From assembly GCA_036745275.1 (NCBI GenBank), contig DAIOGK010000021.1, positions 1 to 63,499 of the forward strand: DNA of 63,499 bases, written 5' to 3'. The notes under the pieces were generated by a model. That model was not told the origin of the DNA. It did no database searches and saw only the letters and a program-made list of their open reading frames with translations. Numbering within the stretch: position 1 is the first letter of the stretch; the number at the start of each line of letters is the position of its first letter. Both the position numbers and the translations under genes were made by a program. This document shows positions 55,375 to 63,499 of this stretch, piece by piece. Source of the DNA: JAIUNP01 sp020161975 (GTDB taxonomy: Bacteria > Pseudomonadota > Alphaproteobacteria > Rhizobiales > Beijerinckiaceae).

Positions 55375-56444
55375 TCCAGCCCATACATTTTCGTGGCCGT
55401 GCTCCCGGTATTGGAACATGCGCCAGCCGAAGCGAACAGAAGGCAAGGACTTCTCGCTTCGGCTCCCATGTCTCGCAACTGACCAGAGACGATTCATCAT
55501 ATTGGTTCAACCCAATTCTAGGGACTTGCAGGTATGGGATGGGCTTGGTCGCGATGTCACTACTTTGTGATCATGCGGCACTGAGATTAGGAGCTTCCCT
55601 GCGTTTTAGACCATGAAGCAATTCAGTCCACGGCAATAAGATTGAACGTGGTCGCATGTTCGATGCAACTGGCCGGGGTATCATTTCCGCCATCTTAACA
55701 TTCAATTTCAACAGGAAGATCGGCTCTTGTGCATGCAATGAACTGCTCACCTGATTTGCTAAACTTCAACATTTGACGCTGAGCTAGCATGGTGGTCAAA
55801 GGTTTCGTTGAATTTCCAGCACCCTTGTCGAGGCTTCAAACTGAACCGTTGATGGCAACGGTAGCCCTGTTGACGAAGTTTGATACGCAACTGCTTGCCT
55901 GTCGCCAATTGCGACTTTTTGTGTGTAAATTGACATGTATATCGTGAGCAGTGAGCACTTGAGCCGGTAGCAGGCCGCCTAGCTTTGACCATCAGAATCT
56001 AGCGAGCCTTTGCGGTGGGACTATCTCTGGTAGGCGGCCAAGACGAACTTGGTCGCTGGAGGTTTGTTGCTTTAAGAATGGGTAGGGAAGCAGCCGCCAC
56101 GCAATGTTATGAAGCATCACATTGGCCGCGGCTGTGAGGGCAGGAATATGCTAGATTTCGGCCAAGGCTTTTGAAGGGACGGTGGAGGGCTTCTGACCTT
56201 CTCCGGCTAGCTGGTGTCAGGGAACCGGTCAGGATTTCCGATGTGATGTGAACTCGTGGCCTTTTCGGTAAAATGCCACGAGTGGCCGAGATGGGGGCCG
56301 GAACCGGAATGGCGGGTGTCTGATAGACGGAAGCGTATTGCCGCCATTTTGAATAGGCGTCGCGCTGCTACAAAGTTGGAGGTCCATCACATGGACTTGT
56401 TGCACCAAGGCCGCTCTTTGTAGCATTCCAGCGTGGATTGCTAC
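55375..56444. other. 1,070-bp region without a recognisable gene
   Basis: Base composition is clearly lower in GC than the rest of the window, with frequent stops in all frames. A minus-strand stretch near 56020-56120 has a short open peptide-like run (NVMLHNIAWRLLPYPFL) not tied to a known family. This looks like decayed mobile or prophage DNA. No strong terminator or tRNA was found. Confidence 0.55.
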
Positions 56445-58169
56445 TTATTTGATGCTTTCTGAGATCATCTCCATGACATCGCTGCCTTTACCTTGAAGGA
56501 TTGCCCTGACTGAATAGGACGCCATGCCGATCACCGATTCTGCCGATACGAAGGGCGAAGGCGGCGAGATGAGTTGCATGGGCCTGACCTTGACGTCGAG
56601 CAACGCGGGGCCGGGCTGCGCCAACCAGTCCTGCACTGCGGCGTCAAGCTCGCCGGCTTCGCTTACGGAATTGCCCCAAATGCCCACTGCACGTGCTACG
56701 GCGCCGAAATCCGGGTTCAGCAAATCGGTATAGACGGGAACAAGCCCCGAAGCCTTCTGCTCGATATCAACAAACCCGAGCTTGCCGTTGTTGAACACTA
56801 CGATCTTGATCGGAATGTTCTCTTGCACGGTGGTCAGCAGATCGCCCAGCAACATCGAAAATCCGCCATCGCCGGCCAGCACGATCACCTGCCGGCCGGG
56901 CTGGCACTTCTGAGCGCCGAGCGCCGAGGGCATGCCGCTCGCCATGGTGCCGTGAAGCAGGCTGCCCAGAGTGCGGCGCTTACCGCGAATTTGAACATGA
57001 CGCAGCATCCAGGCCAACGGCGTGCCGTCATCGGCGCAGAAAATCGCGTCGTCGCCGGCATATTTGTTGACGAGCTTGGTCAGATAGGAGCCCGCCGGCC
57101 GTTCACCGGGCTTGCCGGGACCTTCCTTGGCCTCCTCCTCACGCAGAGCTTTGAACTTGTCGAGATAGCCCTGCATGAAGGTGCCGTCATGGTGTTGCTC
57201 CAGCTTGGGAAGCAACGCATCCAGCGTGTCCTTGATCGCACCGACCGCGCCTTTTGCAACGGGATGGCGACGACCGATGTGCGTCGGATCAATGTCGATC
57301 TGGATGATGCGGGCCTTGTTGGGATAAAATTGAGGCCAGGCGAAATCCGCGCCGAGCTGGAGAAGCACCTCGCAATCCAGCACCGCGCGATAGCCCGGCG
57401 CTTCGCCGATCAACCCCGTCATGCCGATGTTATAGGGGTTGTCGAGTTCGGCAAAATCCTTGCCGCGCGATGTGTGCGCGATCGGCGCCTTCAGCTTTTC
57501 TGCGAGTGCGACGAGCTGCGCCGAGGCCCCTTCAGCGCCAGCGCCAGCATAGATCGTTATCCTGGAACTCGCATTGAGGATACTGGCGATCTCATCGAGT
57601 TCGGCGTCGCCGGGGCGCACCACGGGTGTGGGAACGTTCACCGCATAAGGAAGTTCGTCCGCCACCTTCGCCATGGCGATGTCGGCCGGCAGGATGAGCA
57701 CCGCGACCCCGCGTCTGGTCAGCGCGGCCTGACAGGCCGTCGCCATCTTGCGACGGGCCTGATCGGCTGTGAGGATCATGTCGCAATAGACGCTGCAACT
57801 GCCATAGACCGCCTTGAAGTCGACTTCCTGAACGGAATCGAAGCCCAGATCCTTGCGCACGAGCTGGGTGGCGATGAGCACCACCGGCACGCGATTGCGG
57901 TTGGCCTCGAACAGGCCATTGATGAAATGCAGGCTGCCCGGTCCGCAGCTTCCCGCACAGGCCGTCAAGCCATGTGTCAACTGCGCTTCCGCGCCTGCCG
58001 CGAAGGCGCCGGCCTCCTCATGGCGCATATGCACGAAGGCGATCGAGCTTTTCTGCATCGCATGGGCGAAGTGATTCATCGTGTCGCCGACGATGCCATA
58101 ACAGCGTTTGACCCCGGCCTGTTCGAGCGTTTCGATCAGCACCTCAGAAACAATCTTGCTCATTTGCAT
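56445..58169 (-). CDS. poxB: Pyruvate:quinone oxidoreductase (thiamine pyrophosphate-dependent)
   Basis: The 574-residue protein (E. coli PoxB has 572) has the N-terminal TPP pyrimidine domain with RHEEAGAFAAGAEAQL (catalytic glutamate near residue 50), a central FAD-binding domain and the C-terminal TPP motif GDGGFSMLLGDLLTTVQENIPIKIVVFNN. It decarboxylates pyruvate to acetate and CO2, passing electrons to ubiquinone. It is last in a leftward group behind cytochrome and dehydrogenase genes, 60 bp from the cytochrome stop. Confidence 0.9.
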   Translation of the reverse strand: MQMSKIVSEVLIETLEQAGVKRCYGIVGDTMNHFAHAMQKSSIAFVHMRHEEAGAFAAGAEAQLTHGLTACAGSCGPGSLHFINGLFEANRNRVPVVLIATQLVRKDLGFDSVQEVDFKAVYGSCSVYCDMILTADQARRKMATACQAALTRRGVAVLILPADIAMAKVADELPYAVNVPTPVVRPGDAELDEIASILNASSRITIYAGAGAEGASAQLVALAEKLKAPIAHTSRGKDFAELDNPYNIGMTGLIGEAPGYRAVLDCEVLLQLGADFAWPQFYPNKARIIQIDIDPTHIGRRHPVAKGAVGAIKDTLDALLPKLEQHHDGTFMQGYLDKFKALREEEAKEGPGKPGERPAGSYLTKLVNKYAGDDAIFCADDGTPLAWMLRHVQIRGKRRTLGSLLHGTMASGMPSALGAQKCQPGRQVIVLAGDGGFSMLLGDLLTTVQENIPIKIVVFNNGKLGFVDIEQKASGLVPVYTDLLNPDFGAVARAVGIWGNSVSEAGELDAAVQDWLAQPGPALLDVKVRPMQLISPPSPFVSAESVIGMASYSVRAILQGKGSDVMEMISESIK

Positions 58170-58229
58170 ATCGCTCCGTCAAAGAGATGAATTCGTCGGC
58201 TGTCGTTGCGCTTCCCGGTGTCGATCTTT

Positions 58230-59615
58230 TCAGGATGTCGATGGGCGGCGTCTTGCGCGGACAATCAATCCGAGCGCCGCCAACACGACCGCCGCTGCAA
58301 CGCCAAGCCATGCGAGAATGCGCGCGTTGCGTATCAACCAGGGCACGCCGATGCGGCCCTTCATGATATCGGTTGCCTCTTGCGTCGTGACAGCACCTTG
58401 AATGCCGCCGAAGCGTTGACGGACATAGCTCGCCACCGACGCGATCTGAGCTTCGCTGAGACTCGCCCTGAAGGGTAGCATCAAGGATGTTGTATCGAGG
58501 CGACCCAGATTGACACCATAAGCAATCGACTGGATCACATTGTTCGGTGAGGCGGCGCGCACCGTGGCGTTCAGCCTCAATGAGGGCCGGGTGCCGGATT
58601 TCAGTTCGCCGTCCACGCCGTGACAAGATGCGCAGGCCGCAAGGTAGAGTTTCGCTCCATCCGTTGTGGAAGCGTCTGCGGCCTTGCTGCGATCAAGCGG
58701 CTGCTCGACCTTCGCAAGATCCAGCGGCGCGACCATTTTAACGATGGGCGCCCCCTTCGCTGTTCGCACCGGCGTTGTGGCCTTCAAAAATGCGACCATC
58801 GCCTCGATGTCGTTGTCAGGCAGAGTGGACAGGCTGCGCCGAATGGCGTCGCCCATATCGCCGCCAGCGATGCGATGGGTCGTCTTGCCGGTCTTCAGAA
58901 ACGCCTTCAACTCGGCGTCCGGAACCTCGCCGATCCCGCTTGCGTCCGAGGTGATGTTCGGCGCACGCCAGCCCGCGACATCGCCGCCCGACAGCAGCGC
59001 GTCGCCGCTCCTGCTCTGCATCATCATGCCGCGCGGCGTGTGACATTCGCCGCAATGGCCCAGCACCTGCACGAGATATTGTCCGCGCAGGACCTTCGCA
59101 TCCGCCCTGGCGGGAGCGACTGGCTTCTCGTTGTTCAGGAAAAACGTGTTCCATACAATCATTGCCGGACGCACGAACGGGAAGCCGAGATCAGTCTGCG
59201 GGACGGCGTGTTCTACCGGTTTCACGCCCTTCATGAAGAAGGCGTAAAGCGCCTTCAGATCCTCATCTGACATGAAACGATAGCTGGTGTAGGGCATCGC
59301 GGGAAACAGATAGCCGACATTTTTCGACTTGCCGTTGCGTATAGCCTGTTCGAAATCCGCAAAGCTCCAGCCGCCGATGCCGGTCCCGGGATCGGGCGTG
59401 ATGTTGCGCACGTGAATGTCGCCCATAGGGCTGGCGAGCGCCAGGCCGCCGGAGTAGAGCGCGCCGCTCTTGCGGTCCATGTGGCATCCTGCGCAATCGG
59501 CCGCGACCGCGACGGCTTCGCCTTTTGCGATGAGCGCGGCATCCTGCGCATGTGTGGGCGCTGCGAGCAAAAAAGGCAGGAGCGCGGCGAGGATCGGAAT
59601 GGTGCGCATGATCAA
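58230..59615 (-). CDS. Triheme c-type cytochrome subunit of a membrane dehydrogenase
   Basis: The 461-residue protein has a signal peptide (ILAALLPFLLAAPTHA), three CXXCH heme sites (CAGCH at 41, CGECH at 188, CASCH at 328) and a C-terminal membrane helix (about 433-453). This is the architecture of the cytochrome subunit of gluconate 2-dehydrogenase and alcohol/fructose dehydrogenases. It takes electrons from the flavin subunit to quinone. The start overlaps the stop of the GMC dehydrogenase as ATGA. Confidence 0.92.
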   Translation of the reverse strand: MIMRTIPILAALLPFLLAAPTHAQDAALIAKGEAVAVAADCAGCHMDRKSGALYSGGLALASPMGDIHVRNITPDPGTGIGGWSFADFEQAIRNGKSKNVGYLFPAMPYTSYRFMSDEDLKALYAFFMKGVKPVEHAVPQTDLGFPFVRPAMIVWNTFFLNNEKPVAPARADAKVLRGQYLVQVLGHCGECHTPRGMMMQSRSGDALLSGGDVAGWRAPNITSDASGIGEVPDAELKAFLKTGKTTHRIAGGDMGDAIRRSLSTLPDNDIEAMVAFLKATTPVRTAKGAPIVKMVAPLDLAKVEQPLDRSKAADASTTDGAKLYLAACASCHGVDGELKSGTRPSLRLNATVRAASPNNVIQSIAYGVNLGRLDTTSLMLPFRASLSEAQIASVASYVRQRFGGIQGAVTTQEATDIMKGRIGVPWLIRNARILAWLGVAAAVVLAALGLIVRARRRPSTS

Positions 59616-61204
59616 CCCTCCGCCGCGATGTAGGCGCCTGCCCGCATGGCGATTGCGTATCCGGTGAGTGTCGGGTTGAGGCTGGCCGAAGACGGATAAA
59701 CGCCGGTCGTGACCAGGAAGAGATTCGAATGGTCGTGGCAGCGCAGGTTCTTGTCCACCACCGAGGTTGCCGCGTCATTCCCCATCATCACCGTGCCCAT
59801 CAGGTGATCGTGACACATCCAATAGATGTTCACCGCAGGATCTTTCACGCCCATTGCCTGAGCGATCAGGGCGTTGTCGTTTTGAATGCGCGGCAGCATC
59901 GCCTTGCTGTAATCGGAGACGCGGTAGCGATAATTGAGGCCGGGCAGGCCCAACGAATCCTTCCAGTTCGAATTGAGCGTGATGCCATTCGGCTTCTCCG
60001 GCAAATCCTCCGACAGCACCAGATTGAGGAATGTGCGCGAGACGACATCGCGGATAGAAGATTCAAGCGGCTTGCCGAGCTGCTTTTTCTCTTTCAGCAG
60101 AATATCGGTGAACTGGGAGGTGTAGTTTTCGTTCCACAGAGCCATCGTGAAGGCCGGGATCTTGTCTCGGTCTTGCATGTTTCGGCGTTGCATCATCGTG
60201 CCGTGGCCATACTGACCGCGCCCCTGCCAGAGGGCTTCCTCGCCCCGCATCATGCAGAGATGGCCGATATGAATCATCAGATTGCGCCCAACCTGCCCGG
60301 AGCGCGTCGCCAACTCGTTCATCAGAAGCAGTTTGGGCGTCTCAAGTGCGTGCCCGGCAATGACGTAGGTGCGCGCCTTCAAAGTGTGGCGCTCGCCATG
60401 GCGGGTCTGATAGCTCAACGAGGTGATCTTGCCGCTGGCATCCTTCTCCAGCCTGTCGACCACCACCTCGCTGCGCAATTGCACGCCGGCAGCGCGCGCC
60501 CTGTCTACGGCCATGAGGCCCGAGAACTTCGCACTGATCGGGCATTCGGGCTGGCATAGATTGTTGCCGATGCAGGCCGGGCGCCCGTCATAATTGCGCG
60601 AGGCACGTGCACTCGGTGCGTGGATGATCCGCAATCCCTTGTCGGCCATGCGCATCTGCATGCGCTGGATGATATAGGGCTTGGCTTCCGGCGGCATTGG
60701 ATAGGGTTTTGAGCGAGAAGGATAGGCCTGCCCCGGATGGCTGCCGGACTGATCGTCGCTTTCGAGGCCCGAAACGCCAAGGAAGTATTCGGCCTCGGTG
60801 TAATAGGGCTCCAGATCGTCGTAGCTGATCGGCCAGTCGATCCCGACCCCAAAATTCGACTTGATCTTGAAGTCCTCGGGCAGGAAGCGCCAAGTGATCG
60901 CGGTCCAGTGCCGCGAGGTGCCGCCAACTACCCGCGCGGTGCCGGGCCAACGTTTCACGTCGGTGTCAACATTCAGATATCCTGTCGTGTAGCTGCTCGG
61001 CGCCCAAGGCGGATCGCCGTATGGCTCGACGAAATTGTCCTTGCGCGGCGAGGAACGCCAATTCTCGACCACCTTCCAGTAGGGAATCTCCGGCCCCGCT
61101 TCGAGCATGATCACCGATTTCCCGGCGAGTGCTGATTTCTGCGCCACCACCGAGCCGAACCCACCGGCGCCGACGACAATCACATCCGCATCATATTCAG
61201 CCAT
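59612..61204 (-). CDS. FAD-dependent GMC dehydrogenase with an Fe-S cysteine motif
   Basis: The 530-residue protein starts DADVIVVGAGGFGSVVAQK, the FAD dinucleotide fold, and ends in the GMC signature NIYWMCHDHLMGTVMMG and SSASLNPTLTGYAIAM. Cysteines 211, 217 and 221 (ACIGNNLCQPECPISA) match the [3Fe-4S] cluster site of bacterial FAD-glucose/fructose/gluconate dehydrogenase alpha subunits. It oxidises a sugar, sugar acid or alcohol in the periplasm and passes electrons to the cytochrome. Export as a complex with the Tat-borne small subunit is likely. The ATG at 61204 gives the FAD motif at the N-terminus. Confidence 0.9.
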   Translation of the reverse strand: MAEYDADVIVVGAGGFGSVVAQKSALAGKSVIMLEAGPEIPYWKVVENWRSSPRKDNFVEPYGDPPWAPSSYTTGYLNVDTDVKRWPGTARVVGGTSRHWTAITWRFLPEDFKIKSNFGVGIDWPISYDDLEPYYTEAEYFLGVSGLESDDQSGSHPGQAYPSRSKPYPMPPEAKPYIIQRMQMRMADKGLRIIHAPSARASRNYDGRPACIGNNLCQPECPISAKFSGLMAVDRARAAGVQLRSEVVVDRLEKDASGKITSLSYQTRHGERHTLKARTYVIAGHALETPKLLLMNELATRSGQVGRNLMIHIGHLCMMRGEEALWQGRGQYGHGTMMQRRNMQDRDKIPAFTMALWNENYTSQFTDILLKEKKQLGKPLESSIRDVVSRTFLNLVLSEDLPEKPNGITLNSNWKDSLGLPGLNYRYRVSDYSKAMLPRIQNDNALIAQAMGVKDPAVNIYWMCHDHLMGTVMMGNDAATSVVDKNLRCHDHSNLFLVTTGVYPSSASLNPTLTGYAIAMRAGAYIAAEG

Positions 61205-61275
61205 GGCACACCTTATTCGATAAGTAACTGGAAACGCTTGGCTCTGTGCAGCAGGCGGTCGGCTCAGCTTCGCGG

Positions 61276-61884
61276 CTATTTCCAGGTCGCGCCCGCCGAA
61301 TCCACGAGCGCAAGAAAGCGTGGTTCCGCTGTCGCCACTGAACTCGACAGATTTTGCGGAACAAAGGTCCAGTCGACGATCTCGCGTGGCATCGGCGGAG
61401 CGGAGACGCCTGCCGGCGCATCGGCCCACCAGCCGGGAGCGCCTGTCGAATAGGAAGGCCAGGGCAGTACATCCGCCACGAGGCGATGGGCCTCTGCGCC
61501 AAGATAGGTCACGAAAACCGCGTCGTCCTGATAGTGCTCGGACGGCGTGCCGACATGCCCCGTATACCAGGGCTGGGCGATTATCAGGGCGAGGTCGAGA
61601 TTATCGCCGGCCAGTCCGGACAGCGCGCCGTCGCGATCCTTGCCATCTCCCAGGGCCGCAGCCAGGGAGGATAGCCTCTCCCCGAATACCTTGACCCTGC
61701 CTGACAGAATTTCTCCGATGCGCTTGGCGATGCCGGGGTCGAGATCGACGCGACCGACAATGATCCGGCTGACTTTCAAGATCAAATCATCGCTGTCTGC
61801 CGCGACGACCTGCTCTGACAGCATGAACGAAAGAGGTGCTGCCGACGACAGCCAAGCTATCAATCCTCGCCTAGAGAGTACCAT
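61276..61884 (-). CDS. Small subunit of the FAD dehydrogenase complex (Tat-exported)
   Basis: The 202-residue protein starts MVLSRRGLIAWLSSAAPLSFML, a Tat signal. In known FAD-glucose and fructose dehydrogenases a small subunit of this size acts as a hitch-hiker partner needed for maturation and export of the flavoprotein. The C-terminal AQPWYTGHVG, FVTYLGAEAHRLVADVLPWPSYS and GWWADAPAG resemble these subunits. A GGGAGG ribosome site precedes the chosen ATG (61884) by about six bases. It lies 71 bp upstream of the dehydrogenase gene. Confidence 0.8.
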   Translation of the reverse strand: MVLSRRGLIAWLSSAAPLSFMLSEQVVAADSDDLILKVSRIIVGRVDLDPGIAKRIGEILSGRVKVFGERLSSLAAALGDGKDRDGALSGLAGDNLDLALIIAQPWYTGHVGTPSEHYQDDAVFVTYLGAEAHRLVADVLPWPSYSTGAPGWWADAPAGVSAPPMPREIVDWTFVPQNLSSSVATAEPRFLALVDSAGATWK

Positions 61885-61968
61885 CGAAAGCCTCCCGAGA
61901 ATCCCAAACTCGATGAACACGTTGCTATTAAAACCCGCGCGCGGAAGCAGTTCCGCGACGGCTTCAAT

Positions 61969-62832
61969 TCAAGCGTGACGCCCGACCTCGCGCAGCAGCG
62001 CCTCTGCCGCGAGACGGCCCAATTTGTCGGCCGCAAGCGGGCCGTCGCCCGTGATCACCTTGCGGTCGACATGGGTTTTGCCGGTTCCTAGGGATTTGAC
62101 GATGGTCACTCCAAGCGCTTCGAGCCGCGCGTTGAAGTACCAGGGCATCGGTCCGGGCAGGTAGCCAACCTTCGGCAGGTGCTGATCGACAGCGTCGGGG
62201 AAGGCCGCGATTGTGTATTCCCTGAACGGGTAATCCGCTGCCGGTATTCCTTCGGCTGCGGCCAAGAACGCGGCGGGCCCATGGCACAGCGACAAGACGT
62301 GCAGATTCTTGGCCATGAAATAGGTAAGTGCGATCTTGACGTTCACATCGTCCGGGAGGCCGATGATCGCGCCATGACCACCAGGCACAAAAACGGCGAG
62401 GTAGTCGCCATTCTTCATCTTCTCGACGGCTTGCGCCAGCGCCAGTGGATAGGCGCGCCGATCTTTTGTCCTCTCCAGAATGCCCTCAAGCGCAAGGTCC
62501 GCCTTCGGCGTTGCCCATTCTTCCAACTGCACAGGCTTTCCTGTCGGGGTGGCGATGTCGAAATCGAACCCTGCCCGCTCTAGGTGGAGAAGAGGAACGA
62601 ATGTTTCAACAGGATGGTTACCGGTCAGAAAATACGTGCCGTTCGCCATCTGCAACTGGTTATTCTCAGTGCAAATGACCAGAATTTTTCCTGCGCCGTC
62701 GTAAGTAACGTTGTAATCATGTTTTTTGTAACCGCTACCCGCTTTTTGCATCAAAGCAATAGCAGCAGGAGCCGGCTCAAAGATGTTTTCGCGCACTTCC
62801 GTCGGAGCTAATCCAATATGTTCTTTGAACAT
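61969..62832 (-). CDS. hchA: Protein/nucleic-acid deglycase HchA (DJ-1/PfpI type)
   Basis: The 287-residue protein has the HchA pattern: ICTENNQLQMANGTYFLTGNHPVETFVPLLHLERAGFDFD, GGHGAIIGLPDD with its glutamate upstream, and the nucleophile cysteine in LSLCHGPAAFLAA. It removes methylglyoxal and glyoxal adducts or acts as a glyoxalase III. GGAGG eight bases upstream selects the ATG at 62832. It is adjacent to the dehydrogenase cluster (84 bp gap), but AT-rich DNA upstream suggests its own promoter. Confidence 0.9.
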   Translation of the reverse strand: MFKEHIGLAPTEVRENIFEPAPAAIALMQKAGSGYKKHDYNVTYDGAGKILVICTENNQLQMANGTYFLTGNHPVETFVPLLHLERAGFDFDIATPTGKPVQLEEWATPKADLALEGILERTKDRRAYPLALAQAVEKMKNGDYLAVFVPGGHGAIIGLPDDVNVKIALTYFMAKNLHVLSLCHGPAAFLAAAEGIPAADYPFREYTIAAFPDAVDQHLPKVGYLPGPMPWYFNARLEALGVTIVKSLGTGKTHVDRKVITGDGPLAADKLGRLAAEALLREVGRHA

Positions 62833-62987
62833 ACATGCGTCCTCCATGACCATCAATTAAAAGGGCTATGCGTTGATAGAAAATGGCAGAATATTGGCGG
62901 ACACGCCATGAGTAGCCGGCTACTACATATAACTTAAAAACGAATTCATAGGGTATACCATTTATTTGCTATACACAAGGGGCGTTT

Positions 62988-63266
62988 TTAGGAAGGAGGT
63001 TCCGCATGGAGCGGCAACCGCATGGCGCACGAAAGCGCGACAGGTTCACCCGAGCCGGCAATCCGTCGCTGAAAGGCATCGGGAAACTTACCAAGATCAT
63101 GCAAGAGCCCGGCCCGCCCGGCGGCATCGGGTATGCCCAGCCGTGCGCCGAATATCGTGGCAAGCTCCGATATGTTCCGGGAATGATCCGGCAATGCCTG
63201 CCAGGGCGATTTGGCTAGACCAGAAATTGAATAATTATAAAATACTGCACGTATTTCACTGTTAAT
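62988..63266 (-). pseudogene. Fragment resembling the HD domain of CRISPR Cas3''
   Basis: An open frame on the minus strand without a convincing start reads VFYNYSISGLAKSPWQALPDHSRNISELATIFG, then RAGLLHDLGKFPDAFQRRIAGSGEP. The spacing of WQxLxDH, the helix and LLHDLGK...FQ.RI equals that of Cas3'' HD nucleases, but the first YxHS histidine is replaced by YNYS. The frame ends after about 90 residues, so all later HD motifs are missing. A CRISPR array and other cas genes are absent. Other HD-domain proteins remain possible. Confidence 0.5.
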
Positions 63267-63446
63267 CTAAAGTGTCGTGATTGCAGATGAATAAAATATT
63301 TAAAATATAAAATTAGTCGCAAAATATATATGAAAGACACCAAACCACAAGCGCAATCTCTATAATTCTCCCTACTAACTCTAATAATCATGGAGATTGT
63401 ATTTTTGATTGGTCGTTTACTAATCCGTTTTGTTCAAAATATTCAA
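63240..63446. other. AT-rich stretch preceding the right-hand IS tip
   Basis: About 200 bp with roughly 25-30% GC, in a genome otherwise near 63%. Homopolymer-like AATATAT runs and no open frame of note. It marks foreign DNA next to the IS end and could be a promoter region for the Cas3''-like fragment. Confidence 0.6.
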
Positions 63447-63499
63447 TGTTGATTACCGCTGAGATTTGACCCGGCGTTTTCGTTGAGAAGTGACCCGGG
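63447..63499. mobile_element. Terminal tip of an IS21-type insertion sequence (right end)
   Basis: Exact inverted copy of positions 2-54. It starts at TGTTGATTACCGCTGAG and holds two GAGAnnTGACCCGG units. The host sequence directly before it is ATATTCAA, while at the left tip the host side reads ATGATGGC, so these flanks share no obvious short target duplication. Confidence 0.7.

Overview
The window is a high-GC (roughly 60-65%) segment that reads as the chromosome of an alphaproteobacterium, most likely of the order Hyphomicrobiales (Rhizobiales). Supporting signs are the gatC-gatA, UPF0173 hydrolase and ruvX neighbourhood, an Omp25-like barrel, HspQ, TadE/TadG-like proteins, Irr-box-like and CtrA-like motifs, and the complete Anbu cluster. 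Both outermost ends carry the same 53-bp sequence in inverted orientation. It looks like the tip of an IS21-type element, so the window is probably an assembly contig that stops in two IS copies rather than a complete replicon.

Layout. 0-2.8 kb: nested insertion sequences. An IS1595-type transposase is translationally coupled to a dinD-like gene and abuts a 3'-truncated second IS1595-type transposase. 2.9-6.2 kb: an ABC-F ATPase, aquaporin Z and nucleoside diphosphate kinase. 6.3-11 kb: two paralogous TadE/TadG-like von Willebrand proteins plus a small secreted protein. The paralogs carry, at the same position, a pure glycine tract in one and a proline-rich tract in the other. 11-30.9 kb: housekeeping and envelope genes (molybdopterin oxidoreductase, acyl-CoA carboxylase alpha subunit, gatCA, ruvX, M23 peptidase, Omp barrel, hspQ, two AEC permeases). 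It ends with a divergent porin / P-type metal ATPase pair sharing a control region with tandem Irr-box-like palindromes, then galM. 31.2-36.5 kb: a YhaO-YhaN-like nuclease/ATPase pair beside the severed N-terminus of a giant DUF3320-type helicase. 37-40 kb: a compact oxidative L-fucose operon. 40-44 kb: the Anbu proteasome-like peptidase with transglutaminase, alpha-E and ATP-grasp partners. 44-53.5 kb: an RraA/methyltransferase/DHDPS-family operon, a copper-site-less multicopper oxidase with a coupled secreted partner, tRNA-Leu, tig and a NitT/TauT-type ABC transporter.

53.9-63.4 kb is an accessory region. It opens with a tyrosine integrase whose catalytic half is missing and which is fused by deletion to the decayed tail of a DUF927 protein. 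About 1 kb without recognisable genes follows. Next comes a periplasmic electron-donating module (Tat-exported small subunit, FAD/GMC dehydrogenase with an Fe-S cysteine motif, triheme cytochrome c, pyruvate:quinone oxidoreductase) and the deglycase HchA. The far right holds a decayed Cas3''-like HD-domain fragment in AT-rich DNA.

Cooperation between genes is clearest where start and stop codons overlap as ATGA: transposase-dinD, carboxylase-TIMP-like-DUF1489, yhaO-yhaN, ABC ATPase-permease, RraA-methyltransferase, multicopper-like protein-small secreted protein, and GMC dehydrogenase-cytochrome c. The most promising loci for new biology are the twin VWA proteins with swapped Gly/Pro tracts, the Irr-box-controlled ATPase with a non-canonical metal motif, the transposon-borne dinD, and the Anbu cluster. 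All functions were assigned by reading the sequence, without database searches.
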